Source: Calothrix anomala FACHB-343 (GTDB taxonomy: Bacteria; Cyanobacteriota; Cyanobacteriia; Cyanobacteriales; Nostocaceae). From it: 63,975 nt of DNA. The notes under the pieces are model-generated. The model did not search any database, had not been told where the DNA came from, and saw only the letters and a program-made list of their open reading frames with translations. The stretch is taken from the NCBI RefSeq assembly GCF_014696435.1, contig NZ_JACJQG010000056.1, forward strand, positions 1 to 63,975, read 5' to 3'. The position numbers were made by a program, and so were the translations under genes. Positions 7,955-16,290 of this stretch are shown piece by piece. Every line of letters begins with the position of its first letter. Within the stretch, counting starts at the first letter, position 1.

Positions 7955-8128
7955 AAATTACTATTCTCCCGTCAGGGTAAAATGACGATTATCATCAGCC
8001 ATCGTCCCAGAGTGATTGAACGGGCAGATTGGGTAATTCTCCTAGAGAAAGGTGAACTCAAGCTTCAAGGAACAGTGAATGAGTTACGCGCACAGGATGG
8101 AGAACATCTGAGCTTTCTCATGCCATAA
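7955..8128 (+). pseudogene. Relic: C-terminus of an ABC-transporter ATP-binding domain
   Basis: The frame reads RQGKMTIIISHRPRVIERADW followed by VILLEKGELKLQG and stops at 8126. SHRPRVI is the H-loop region, and the 'RADWVILLEKGEL' block follows it in bacteriocin/toxin-type (peptidase-containing) ABC exporters. No Walker A, signature or membrane part is present, and upstream is short-repeat sequence, so this is the last ~57 codons of a lost exporter gene. Confidence 0.7.
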
Positions 8129-8789
8129 TCAAACGCTTTGTGTTATAATTTTTTCGTTATAGCTTAAGTAGATACGTAAAAAGTTCAATCATCATAGATA
8201 ATTAGGAATTAAAAATGCCAAATTATCGTGATTACTATTTGATATATTTTCTTTATCAAGAATAAAAAATCATTGAGATTCTTCGTAAATATTTTTGTTA
8301 TCAGTGGAACAAATCAGTCAATAATCTAGTCGGCATCACTAACGGCTAATTAATAGCCATAATTGTTTAGCTACAATCCATCTACCTCCATCTAACTCAA
8401 AAATCTTAGTTTTTTCGTTAGTGCTTAGACCAAATTATCTATATCCAGAAACACAAAATTTTGCGATCGCTTATAGCTAATTCCTATAGCAATCTCAAAT
8501 TATTTGTGAAATTTTAACATGTAGATTTGTTAACTGTTGACTATTGAATGTCAACAGTCAAAACTGCTATTTTTCACCACTGAACTAGGATAACTATAGT
8601 TGTGAAATAAGTTAAAGATTAGACTCTGTATAGCACTATCAAAAATGCTGAAAAAAAAGATAAAGTTCTCTAATTTTTACCTTAGCGAACATTATCTAAC
8701 TTTTGTAGGATGGGCAAGATACCTAGCTAATTATATAAGTTAAATATGAAAAATTTGCTCAAAATCTTCACTGAAGATGACGAATTATT
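8129..8789. other. 660-bp AT-rich intergenic stretch
   Basis: No gene seen. The only structure I find is a hairpin of ACTGTTGACT / ATGTCAACAGT type near 8535-8562 (an STRR derivative) and a HIP1 octamer at 8463. The 3' part presumably holds the promoter of the aldo/keto reductase gene. Confidence 0.55.
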
Positions 8790-9779
8790 ATGAAATATAG
8801 AAACTTTGGCTCTACCGACCTTGTAGTTTCGGAAATGGGAATCGGAGGGTCGCACTTTGGCTCAATGATTAATCAACAAAGTCCTCAGGAAATTATCAGA
8901 ACTTTGTCAAAGTCTCTTGATAGCGGGATTAATTTTTACGATATTGCAGATATTTATGGTCAGGGAGAAAGCGAAAGGCTGGTAGGTAAAACTTTTAAAA
9001 ATAAACGAGATCGAGTAATTTATGCCAGCAAAGCCGGATTTTGTTTATCAAATACTGGTAATATCATTGCAAAATTTAAACCTTTTCTCAAGCCAATTGT
9101 CCGTTTAGTCAAACCCATAAAACAGCCACTTTTACAAGCTAGATCTGCTCAATTAAAACAGGATTTTTCTGCTACATACCTGATCGGTGCTGTAGAAGCG
9201 AGTTTAAAAAGATTGCAGACTGATTACTTAGATATTTTTCAATTACACGAACCTCCCCTATCGGTGATTAGAGAGGGTGAGGTATTTGAGACATTAGAAA
9301 AACTCAAATATCAAGGTAAAATTCGCTACTATGGTATCGCTTGCAAAAATGTAGAAGATGCTTTAGTTTGTTTAAATTATCCTGGGTGTTCGTCGCTACA
9401 AATAGAAATTAATTTACTCAATCAAAGTGCTGTTGATAAAGTATTCCCTTTGCTCGAAAAAGATAATGTAGGGATAATTGCAAGACAAGCTTTTGCTTCC
9501 GGGAAACTGTTTAAGATAATCCAAAACCCCGAATTATTTCCGGAAGTCACTGAAGATATCAAGGTGCATCATACTGTCCAACAACTGCAAGAACTGGTTA
9601 AGCAAAAAGGAAACGAGGCGATCGCTCAAATTGCGATTCAATTTGTTTTACAATTTGCACCCGTGTCTGTAGTTGTTGTTGGTACTCGAAATCGTCAACA
9701 TTTAGCAAACAATTTAGCGGCTTTTTCTTCACCAATTCTGACTCAAGAAGAAATAGCTGCTTTGGTATTGAGATTGTAG
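8790..9779 (+). CDS. Aldo/keto reductase family oxidoreductase
   Basis: 329 residues; NADPH-dependent reduction of carbonyl compounds is the family reaction. It starts MKYRNFGSTDLVVSEMGIGG, has the catalytic Asp-Tyr block (INFYDIADIYGQGESE), and the TIM-barrel motif DYLDIFQLHEPP with its His near residue 152. The C-terminal cofactor end VVVVGTRNRQHLANN is intact. The gene ends 31 bp before a GMC oxidoreductase, so the two are likely one operon acting on a shared alcohol/aldehyde or sugar substrate. That link is an inference from spacing. An exporter relic lies upstream. Confidence 0.85.
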   Translation: MKYRNFGSTDLVVSEMGIGGSHFGSMINQQSPQEIIRTLSKSLDSGINFYDIADIYGQGESERLVGKTFKNKRDRVIYASKAGFCLSNTGNIIAKFKPFLKPIVRLVKPIKQPLLQARSAQLKQDFSATYLIGAVEASLKRLQTDYLDIFQLHEPPLSVIREGEVFETLEKLKYQGKIRYYGIACKNVEDALVCLNYPGCSSLQIEINLLNQSAVDKVFPLLEKDNVGIIARQAFASGKLFKIIQNPELFPEVTEDIKVHHTVQQLQELVKQKGNEAIAQIAIQFVLQFAPVSVVVVGTRNRQHLANNLAAFSSPILTQEEIAALVLRL

Positions 9780-9810
9780 CTAGTTCATCTCGATTGAGGT
9801 TAATCAAATA

Positions 9811-11397
9811 ATGATTATTGATGCACGTAGTATTACAGAGAATGAAACTCTGGATTGTGATATCTGCATTGTTGGTGCTGGTGCTGCAGGTATCACCTTA
9901 GCTCAGGAATTTCTGAACCAAGATGTAAAAGTTCTGTTACTAGAAAGTGGAGGAATTAAATACAATGCAAATCTTGATATTTTAAATCAAGGAGAAGTAG
10001 ATCTCTCTACTCATAGTTCTTTAGAAGAAAATCGCCGGCGACAGTTAGGAGGAGCAACAACAGTTTGGGGCGGGAGATCTGTACCATTTGATGCATCTGA
10101 TTTTGAATACAAATGTCATGTCCCTTACAGTGGTTGGCCGATTACAAAAAAGGATTTAGATCCTTATTATGAACTGGCACATAAATATTGTGAATTAGGA
10201 GCTTACAATTATACTGTTGATGGGGCAAAATCAATAGTTGCTGGTTTAAACTCAGCCGATATTTCAACTGAGCAAATATATTTATTTAGTCCCCCGACAA
10301 ATTTTGGTAAGCGCTACTTAAATGTTTTAAAAAATGCGCCGAATATCACTTTGCTGTTAAATGCAAATTGTCTGAAAATTGCTACTGACGCCACAGGTAA
10401 CAGCGTTGATTATTTAGATGTTGCTTCCTTAAGAAAAAATAAGTTTCGGGTACGGGCAAAACAATATGTGCTAGCAACTGGAGGGCTAGAAGTTACTCGA
10501 TTATTACTAGTATCTAATGATGTGCATAAACAAGGCCTTGGCAATCGCTTTAATCATTTAGGGCGATATTATATGGGACATATCAATAGCTATATCAAAA
10601 TTCAGTTTGCAGAAAAAGTACCAGTTATCTGGGATTATCAACGCTTTCCAGATGGGCTTTATTATCAACATTCAATTGCTATTCGGGAAGAGAAACGCCA
10701 AGAATATGGACTATTAAATCAACGTTTTTTTGTTGAGCGTCCCAACTTTAGAGATCCTAGCCATCAAAGTGGCATACTTTCGGCGACTTATTTAACTAAA
10801 TCTCTGATCAAAAAACAAAAAATCTCTCAAGATTTATCAGAGCATCTGAAAAATATTATTTTTGACCCACAAGGAATGCTAGGTTTTTCTTATAAATGGA
10901 TTACTCAAAGAATTTTGAGCCAAAAGAAATTACCTTCTGTAATTATAGAAAATAAATCTAAGCTGTATACATTCCGCATCGATAGCGAGCAGATACCAAA
11001 CCCCAATAGTCTTGTAAGTTTAAGCGAAAGCAAGGATATTTTTGGAATTAATCAACTCAAAGTTGATTGGCGTTGTAGCGAATTGGATATTTTCAGCGTA
11101 GAGAAATCAGTGGAAATTCTCAAACAAACGTTAGAAAATACTGGTTCAGGAAAGGTTCTCCCTGGAATTATCACATCACCACCGCCACAAGCAGGACATC
11201 ATTTAGGGACGACGAGAATGTCAAGCACGCCACAAACTGGTGTTGTAGATGCAAATTGCAAAGTCCATGATGTGAGTAATTTATATATTGCTAGTAGTTC
11301 TGTGTTTACAACTTCTAGTTATGCAAATCCTACTCTCACAGTTGTGGCGTTAGCAGTTAGACTTGCCGATCATATTAAGCGATTTTACGGTAAGTAA
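9811..11397 (+). CDS. GMC family FAD-dependent oxidoreductase
   Basis: 528 residues. The FAD-binding Rossmann motif is CDICIVGAGAAGITLAQEF (residues 16-34). The 'GGATTVWGGR' flavin-attachment region is near 81-90, and the C-terminal block with HHLGTTRMS and SYANPTLT is that of bacterial GMC oxidoreductases related to glucose/choline dehydrogenases. The His in GHHLGTTRM and the Asn in ANPT are the usual catalytic pair. It oxidises an alcohol or sugar hydroxyl; the substrate is unknown. No signal peptide, so probably cytosolic. It follows the aldo/keto reductase by 31 bp. Confidence 0.85.
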   Translation: MIIDARSITENETLDCDICIVGAGAAGITLAQEFLNQDVKVLLLESGGIKYNANLDILNQGEVDLSTHSSLEENRRRQLGGATTVWGGRSVPFDASDFEYKCHVPYSGWPITKKDLDPYYELAHKYCELGAYNYTVDGAKSIVAGLNSADISTEQIYLFSPPTNFGKRYLNVLKNAPNITLLLNANCLKIATDATGNSVDYLDVASLRKNKFRVRAKQYVLATGGLEVTRLLLVSNDVHKQGLGNRFNHLGRYYMGHINSYIKIQFAEKVPVIWDYQRFPDGLYYQHSIAIREEKRQEYGLLNQRFFVERPNFRDPSHQSGILSATYLTKSLIKKQKISQDLSEHLKNIIFDPQGMLGFSYKWITQRILSQKKLPSVIIENKSKLYTFRIDSEQIPNPNSLVSLSESKDIFGINQLKVDWRCSELDIFSVEKSVEILKQTLENTGSGKVLPGIITSPPPQAGHHLGTTRMSSTPQTGVVDANCKVHDVSNLYIASSSVFTTSSYANPTLTVVALAVRLADHIKRFYGK

Positions 11398-11483
11398 GGG
11401 TTAATGGTCATTTGTCATTTGTCATTTGGTATTTTATAGGTGCGTTAGCTACTGTGTAATGCACCTAATTTTTGAGATAAAAT

Positions 11484-11500
11484 CCTCACAAGTTCCTCAA
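11484..11500 (+). promoter_or_regulatory. Candidate operator motif, copy B (DUF6544 gene)
   Basis: CCTCACAAGTTCCTCAA, 42 bp before the start codon of the DUF6544 gene and identical to the copy at 17604. The two CCTCA half-sites are 11 bp apart. Confidence 0.5.
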
Positions 11501-11542
11501 ATTTACGGTTTAGTATGAAATTGCCTTTGTATTGGAGGCAAT

Positions 11543-12388
11543 ATGACAATTAACTATATCTTTCATTTAATTGCAGTTAGTTTGCTGGCGATACTCAGCA
11601 TTTGTATATTCATTGCGATCGCTATCCGCATCAAAGCCGATCGCGAAATTGAGCAAATTTGGCGATCGCTCTTAGTCATTTCCAGCGAAAATCGGTTTAC
11701 TGCGGATATGGTTGCAAATTTACCCGCACCAGTACAGCGTTACTTTCTCCATGCGATCGCACCAGGAACTCTCCTAGCTACTGCTGTCAGCTTAAAAATG
11801 AGCGGTATTTTTAGAATGGCACAGGATAAACCCTGGATACCGATGCAAGCTACAGAAATCATCGCTTTACTCCAAGGATTTGTCTGGAAACCAATTATCG
11901 GGAGAGGTTTATTCACATTTGCGGGTGCTGATTACTATGCAAATCAATCGGGACGAATGCGCTTTTTTCTTTGGGGGTTAATTCCCATCGTTAACGCCCA
12001 CAATGCTGATATTAATCGCTCTAGTATTGGGCGATTCGTGGCTGAATTAATTTGGTTACCTTCAGCTTTACTACCGCAAAATGGTGTAACTTGGCAAGCA
12101 ATTGATGACAATACTATCCAAGCTAATCTGAAAATGGATGGCGAACCTATCACCCTGACAATGACGATAGACGCTGCGGGTAAACTATTGAAATTATCTT
12201 TGCTACGCTGGGGAGAATACACAGAAAATGGTGACTTTGATTACATACCTTTTGGAGGAGAAATCGCCGCTGAAAAAACATTTGGTGGCTGGACAATTCC
12301 CTATCAAATGAGTGTGGGCTGGTGGTTTGATACCAATCGTTACTCTGAGTTTTTCTGTGCCACCATCGAGCAAGCTGAGTTTTGTTAA
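11543..12388 (+). CDS. DUF6544 family membrane-anchored protein
   Basis: 281 residues. One N-terminal transmembrane helix (residues 7-28) is followed by a soluble domain with the family landmarks LPAPVQRYFLHAI, ADYYANQSGRMRFFLWGLIPIV and a C-terminal YQMSVGWWFDTNRY. It matches the DUF6544/DUF6920 family, which is structurally unlike any enzyme I can name, so no activity is assigned. GGAGG lies 7 bp before the ATG. It is preceded at 42 bp by a copy of the candidate operator. Confidence 0.75.
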   Translation: MTINYIFHLIAVSLLAILSICIFIAIAIRIKADREIEQIWRSLLVISSENRFTADMVANLPAPVQRYFLHAIAPGTLLATAVSLKMSGIFRMAQDKPWIPMQATEIIALLQGFVWKPIIGRGLFTFAGADYYANQSGRMRFFLWGLIPIVNAHNADINRSSIGRFVAELIWLPSALLPQNGVTWQAIDDNTIQANLKMDGEPITLTMTIDAAGKLLKLSLLRWGEYTENGDFDYIPFGGEIAAEKTFGGWTIPYQMSVGWWFDTNRYSEFFCATIEQAEFC

Positions 12389-12676
12389 GCTCATCCCACC
12401 CCTAGAAGGGGCGGGATTTCGCGTCAGTAGTCAGTTGTTTTCTTTACCACTGGCCACTGACCAAGAACGCGGCGGGGGGGAGCAACCTCGCTACCCCTTG
12501 AAGGCACAGGCTTTCCGCCGCCTTTGGTGAATTAAAGTTTCGCAATCGTTTCTTAATTTCACAACTATTAAAATTAAATTATAAAGTTTAAATTAGATTA
12601 TTTCCGACTAAAATTAAGCTTTTTGTCCGTTAAATCAACGATTTGAATAAATTTACGAAAATTAATCACTTTTCGT

Positions 12677-12693
12677 CTTCACAAGTTTCTCAA
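12677..12693 (+). promoter_or_regulatory. Candidate operator motif, copy C (hoxU)
   Basis: CTTCACAAGTTTCTCAA, 68 bp before the hoxU start at 12762. It differs from copies B and D in two positions. A TATAAATAAAG stretch lies 10 bp downstream and could be a -10 region. Confidence 0.45.
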
Positions 12694-12761
12694 AGTTTTA
12701 GTTTATAAATAAAGAGGGTATTCCAGAAGCTAAAGACGAGTTCAGATTAAGGTTGGAAGCC

Positions 12762-13073
12762 ATGTCTGTCAAAACTCTAATAATTAATGACCAACTCATT
12801 AGCGCTAGGGAAGAGGAAACTATTCTTGAAGCGGTAACAGAGGCGGGTATTAACATACATACCCTGTGTCATTTAAACGGAGTATCAGATGTTGGCGCTT
12901 GTCGTCTTTGCTTAGTAGAAATTGGTGGCACTAATAAACTTCTACCTGCTTGTGTGACTAAAGTAGGAGAAGGAATTGAAATAAGAACCGATAGCGATCG
13001 CTTGCAAAAATATCGGCGGACAATTGTCGAAATGCTATTTGCAGAAGACAAGGTTCAACCGTCGGTGAAATGA
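12762..13073 (+). pseudogene. hoxU: hoxU, truncated: only the N-terminal [2Fe-2S] domain
   Basis: HoxU is the diaphorase-linker subunit of the NAD(P)-reducing bidirectional [NiFe] hydrogenase and is normally about 235-240 residues. Here only 103 codons remain. The ferredoxin-like domain with its four ligands (C-x11-C-x2-C-x12-C, in TLCHLNG...GACRLCL...PACV) is intact, but right after RTIVEMLFAE the family's next Cys-rich 4Fe-4S block is missing, and a few unrelated codons lead to a stop. No C-terminal part is found before hoxY. A deletion of roughly 400 bp is the simplest reading. ATG 12762 is preferred to the TTG three codons earlier. Confidence 0.8.
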
Positions 13074-13278
13074 AACACGATCGCTAAAAACTTGATTTTC
13101 TCGTCAATGCGCGCGAGAAAAAGCAATGAAATTTTTAGAGACGGGAGATAGTTGACTGTTGACTGTTGACTGTGGCTATTAAGCTTGTCAAAGTGTTGAC
13201 GCTTAAAAACTGACAATCATAAAGACGTGATTAATCGCGTCTAATAACTGACAACTGACAACTAACAAATGAGGAATT

Positions 13279-13827
13279 ATGATGTCTCGTTTGAAATTAG
13301 CAACGGTGTGGCTAGGTGGGTGTTCTGGCTGTCACATGTCTTTTCTCGATTTAGATGAATGGCTGAGTAATTTAGCACAGCAAGTAGATATAGTTTACAC
13401 TCCCTTAGCTGATATTAAAGAATATCCCCAAGGGGTAGATGTGGTATTAGTTGAAGGTGCGATCGCTAACGAAGAACATATAAAAATAGTACGCATGGTA
13501 AGAGAGCGATCGCAAATTTTAGTTTCCTTTGGTGACTGTGCTGTTACAGGTAATGTTACTGCATTACGTAATCCTTTAGGTAATGCTGAATCTGTACTGC
13601 AACGTTGCTATATTGACGCTGCTGATATCTACGATAAAATTCCCCAAGCACCAGGTATTGTCCCACGATTATTAAATCGAGTCCAGCCAGTGCATCAAGT
13701 CGTACCAGTTGATATTTATTTACTCGGTTGTCCGCCTTCAGCAATGCGAATTCGTGCTGTATTAGAACCAATGTTAACAGGTAAAAAACCGCAATTAAAA
13801 GGGCGATATTTTCTTAAATTTGGGTAA
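13279..13827 (+). CDS. hoxY: Bidirectional [NiFe] hydrogenase small subunit HoxY
   Basis: HoxY carries the proximal iron-sulfur cluster next to the NiFe site of HoxH. The 182-residue length is full. The cluster cysteines are present: WLGGCSGCHMS (residues 11-21), SFGDCAVTGN and LLGCPPSAMR. A GAGG site lies 5-8 bp before the ATG. It is the only intact-looking gene of the locus: hoxU upstream is truncated and hoxH downstream is a relic, so HoxY cannot form a normal hydrogenase unless the missing subunits are encoded elsewhere. It may be drifting or may have a residual role. Confidence 0.88.
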   Translation: MMSRLKLATVWLGGCSGCHMSFLDLDEWLSNLAQQVDIVYTPLADIKEYPQGVDVVLVEGAIANEEHIKIVRMVRERSQILVSFGDCAVTGNVTALRNPLGNAESVLQRCYIDAADIYDKIPQAPGIVPRLLNRVQPVHQVVPVDIYLLGCPPSAMRIRAVLEPMLTGKKPQLKGRYFLKFG

Positions 13828-13938
13828 TTTAGTAATAGTCATTTGTCATGTATCAGGGATGCAATTAATCTGAAGAATTTGTGTTAGTTTTTGGCTGTTA
13901 TTTTTGGATTTTGAAATAGAAATATTTAATCAATAAAT

Positions 13939-14070
13939 ATGGCATAAAACATTATTGACACTGTGACGCGGATTGAATGACATGCCAAAATCTCGATTTA
14001 TTTGGATGATAATTGGCAAGTGAGCGATGCGCGGTTTCATGTAAGTGAATTTCGCGGATTTAAGGATTAG
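13939..14070 (+). pseudogene. hoxH: Relic of hoxH (NiFe-hydrogenase large subunit), N-terminal fragment
   Basis: The 44 codons from ATG 13939 read TVTRIE-stop-HAKISIYLDD, then SDARFHVSEFRGF, then a stop at 14068. This matches the start of HoxH (family pattern VTRIEGHAKI...DARFHV.EFRGFE). It has a stop at codon 3, a stop where the invariant Gly of the RIEG motif should be (GGA to TGA fits), and a terminal stop. The rest of the ~480-residue gene, including both NiFe-ligand Cys pairs, is absent. It lies 111 bp after hoxY, in the order expected for hoxUYH. Confidence 0.82.
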
Positions 14071-14349
14071 CGCTGAAATTAAGTTTATAATTGCCTACAA
14101 GCCTTAATTTTAAAGTTAATCTTGATAGTTGATTAAAATTTCAGCACAACACATACTGAGAAAATAAATTTATTGAGATAGTTTATATTATATTTTTATA
14201 ATAATAGGACTTACGCAAAATCATGAAAAAACGAACCGCGAAGTCGCAAAGAACACGAAGTAAAGAGGGTTTGGGAGAGTTATCGCATAAGCCCTAAATA
14301 AAAAAGATAAAGCTATTTGTCCTTAACCGATAAAGTCAAAAATGTTTCT
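14071..14349. other. Short intergenic region with inverted repeat
   Basis: GCTGAAATT at 14078 is matched by AATTTCAGC near 14143, giving a loose 65-bp stem-loop. A dispersed repeat 'ggacttacgcaaaa' (14208) and 'ccgcgaagtcgcaaagaaca' follow. No gene is seen. Confidence 0.5.
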
Positions 14350-14553
14350 ATGACTATCAAAGAAATCCTGCTCCAAGAAATTGAATCATCTTCCGAATCG
14401 CTTCTAGAACAAATTCTTGATTTTCTCCGTTTTTTAAAAAACAAGCAATTAGCAGTTAAAGAAAATACACAAACTCCACAAATTAATCTGGAAACAGCAA
14501 GTTCCAATACCTTAAATCAACCAGAAGCAGCATTAGCAGATAGTTCTCAATAG
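14350..14553 (+). CDS. Small DUF2281-like protein, possible antitoxin
   Basis: 67 residues from ATG 14350 (a TTG start at 14317 is possible but less likely). The N-terminus MTIKEILLQEIESSSESLLEQ continues into ILDFLRFLK, the pattern of cyanobacterial DUF2281-type small proteins that often sit next to VapC/PIN or other toxins. The tail is polar and low-complexity. No toxin gene follows; the next reading frame is broken by a repeat. It may be an orphan antitoxin. Confidence 0.5.
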   Translation: MTIKEILLQEIESSSESLLEQILDFLRFLKNKQLAVKENTQTPQINLETASSNTLNQPEAALADSSQ

Positions 14554-14581
14554 CGGACATATAGCCGATCCATGATCGCTG

Positions 14582-14841
14582 TTAGCCCTGACACAAATTC
14601 TTTACGGTAATTGTCCAACCGCTTGGTGGGTGATTGTCCCCGGAGAAAATTTTGCCATAGGCGATCGCTTCTCAGCAACTGTACAACCAGGAATTGCGAT
14701 GCCTACGGCAACCCCTGCGGGGAACGCGCTGGAGAAAATCGCCCAAATTATCAGCCTTCAGCCATAACATCAGCTGTTAATAGCAACCAATTGACAATTT
14801 TACGCATTAAAGCGCAATGGCGATTTTCGCCCAACCCATAA
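14582..14841 (+). pseudogene. Possible frameshifted gene with a repeat insertion
   Basis: A frame without a start codon runs from 14582 and reads LTQILYGNCPTAWWVIVPGE then NFAIGDRFSATVQ, plausible protein sequence with a secreted look. It then runs through a GC-rich dispersed repeat (gcctacggcaacccctgcgg, 14701-14735) and stops at 14765. An adjacent frame continues with NSNQLTILRIKAQWRFSPNP to 14841. I do not recognise the family. The repeat and the frame change suggest a broken gene. Confidence 0.35.
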
Positions 14842-14959
14842 AAAAATCTAAAAATCTTGGACGATCAAAGAGTTGATTTTATATACTGAGATTTGGGAAA
14901 GTACAAGTAATATACGATACTTGTACTTTGTGCTATAGTAACTTAATGAGTATCAACCA

Positions 14960-15820
14960 ATGACTTCTTCAGAAATTCCCAATCCTAACGATAAGGCAGT
15001 CTATTCTAACCCGGAAACTCTGGCCTCTTCAATTAGTCCAAAAAACTTATATCCCTTCAAAGTAGTTGAGTATTTTTTACTCACTTCCTTAGTTGGTTCG
15101 AGTATCGTGTTTCTGTTTTTTCGCGATAATCAACAAGCTGTAATTATTGGAGTAATCGCACTAACTGTTGCAATTTTTTTCTACTTAATCAACAAAGAAG
15201 TACTGCAAGCTTCGCAACAAGCTGTCAAACAGTCTGATATCAATAAAAGAGCCGAACTTTACAGCTATCAACTAGCAAATGATAGTTCATGGTATGCAAA
15301 TACAATCACACCAGCTAGACAAAAGGCTTTACAATATTGCCAAGATTTGATTGACGATTACAAGCGGACGCGGAATCTGGCGAGAAATCTGTATTACGTT
15401 TTGCAAATTTCCACCGTAATTTTATCTGGCGTCACACCAATCTTAGTTTTGGTAGACAAATTAGAAACTGGACAACCTTGGTTAAAGTGGTTACCTGTGA
15501 TTTGTCCCGCGATCGCATCCATCGTTGCTAGTATTGTCACATCTTTTCCTTTTCAAAAAAATTGGGTAGCAGCAAACACAGCTGTAGAGTTATTAGAGGC
15601 TGAACAAGAAAAGTTTATTTTGGGAATTACTCCGCTTTATCGTTACAGTAATTCCGCTACTGAAGCAGAACAGTTGCAAACAGCTAACCAAATCATCGAA
15701 AATTTTGTTGTGCAAGTAAATAATATTCATTTGCAGCAATTACAACAAGCCAGCGAACAATCCTCAGATAAAAAAGAAGCTCCCCCAGCCAATGAACAAA
15801 ATCAAGAAGCTAAAAATTAG
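14960..15820 (+). CDS. DUF4231 domain-containing membrane protein
   Basis: 286 residues. Two transmembrane pairs lie at about 35-75 (FLLTSLVGSSIVFLFF, VIIGVIALTVAIFFYLI) and 145-205 (VLQISTVILSGVTPILVLV, WLPVICPAIASIVASIVTSF). Between and after them are soluble helices (ARQKALQYCQDLIDDYKR; WVAANTAVELLEAEQEKF), the DUF4231 pattern (SLATT-like). The C-terminal 40 residues are Gln/Glu-rich and probably disordered. DUF4231/SLATT proteins are often associated with conflict or nucleotide-signal systems as pore-forming effectors. No partner enzyme is visible here, so that role is only a possibility. Confidence 0.75.
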   Translation: MTSSEIPNPNDKAVYSNPETLASSISPKNLYPFKVVEYFLLTSLVGSSIVFLFFRDNQQAVIIGVIALTVAIFFYLINKEVLQASQQAVKQSDINKRAELYSYQLANDSSWYANTITPARQKALQYCQDLIDDYKRTRNLARNLYYVLQISTVILSGVTPILVLVDKLETGQPWLKWLPVICPAIASIVASIVTSFPFQKNWVAANTAVELLEAEQEKFILGITPLYRYSNSATEAEQLQTANQIIENFVVQVNNIHLQQLQQASEQSSDKKEAPPANEQNQEAKN

Positions 15821-16290
15821 GCAAAGCGAGCTATAGCAGTTCCCAATCGGGTGAACTACATTTTCAAAGCTAATAACCTTGTGTAAAAAGATTTGAGTGT
15901 AGCTCACTAGCTTAGGAAAAGCTATAAATTAATCGGCTATTACTCTATTCTGCTTTTAAGTTGCACAATCTATCATGAGCGCTGTTGGCTGTTAACCGTT
16001 GACAGTCAACAGTTAACAGCCCCGGTTTCTCTAGTCAATCGGGGTTTGGAACTGTAACTTAATTTGTGGACAAATCTACCCATCACTACCTATTTTTGGG
16101 CAGCTTTTTGCCATTCACACTCGAAAATATCGATCCAAGCGCGCAGCCTGTTCATCTGTTGAAAGTTAAGAGTCTTGCTGTTTGGAGTGGGGACATGAAT
16201 CAATATGTTGAGCAGTTATAAATTTATCACCCAAGCATTTTGACATGAGTTATAATACTCATTGAAAAGCAATTTGAAAGGTCGAATCAA
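15821..16290. other. Intergenic region with two hairpins and a transposon left end
   Basis: A 17-bp stem with one mismatch (GGCTGTTAACC...CAGTTAACAGCC, 15987-16021) is followed by a CCCCG/CGGGG hairpin (16020-16044), together a plausible transcript end for the DUF4231 gene. A reverse-strand relic (16090-16215) and the hairpin ATGAGT-tataat-ACTCAT (16245-16262) at the left flank of tnpB follow. Confidence 0.55.
16090..16215 (-). pseudogene. Unrecognised C-terminal relic next to the transposon
   Basis: 42 reverse-strand codons end at 16090 and read HVPTPNSKTLNFQQMNRLRA then WIDIFECEWQKAAQK, which looks like real protein. An in-frame stop lies just upstream, 30 bp before the tnpB left-end hairpin. 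It may be the tail of a gene broken by the transposon. I do not recognise it. Confidence 0.3.

Noticed and set aside
12312-12530. 72-codon frame overlapping the DUF6544 end
   Set aside because: It runs through a dispersed GC-rich repeat and overlaps a better gene.
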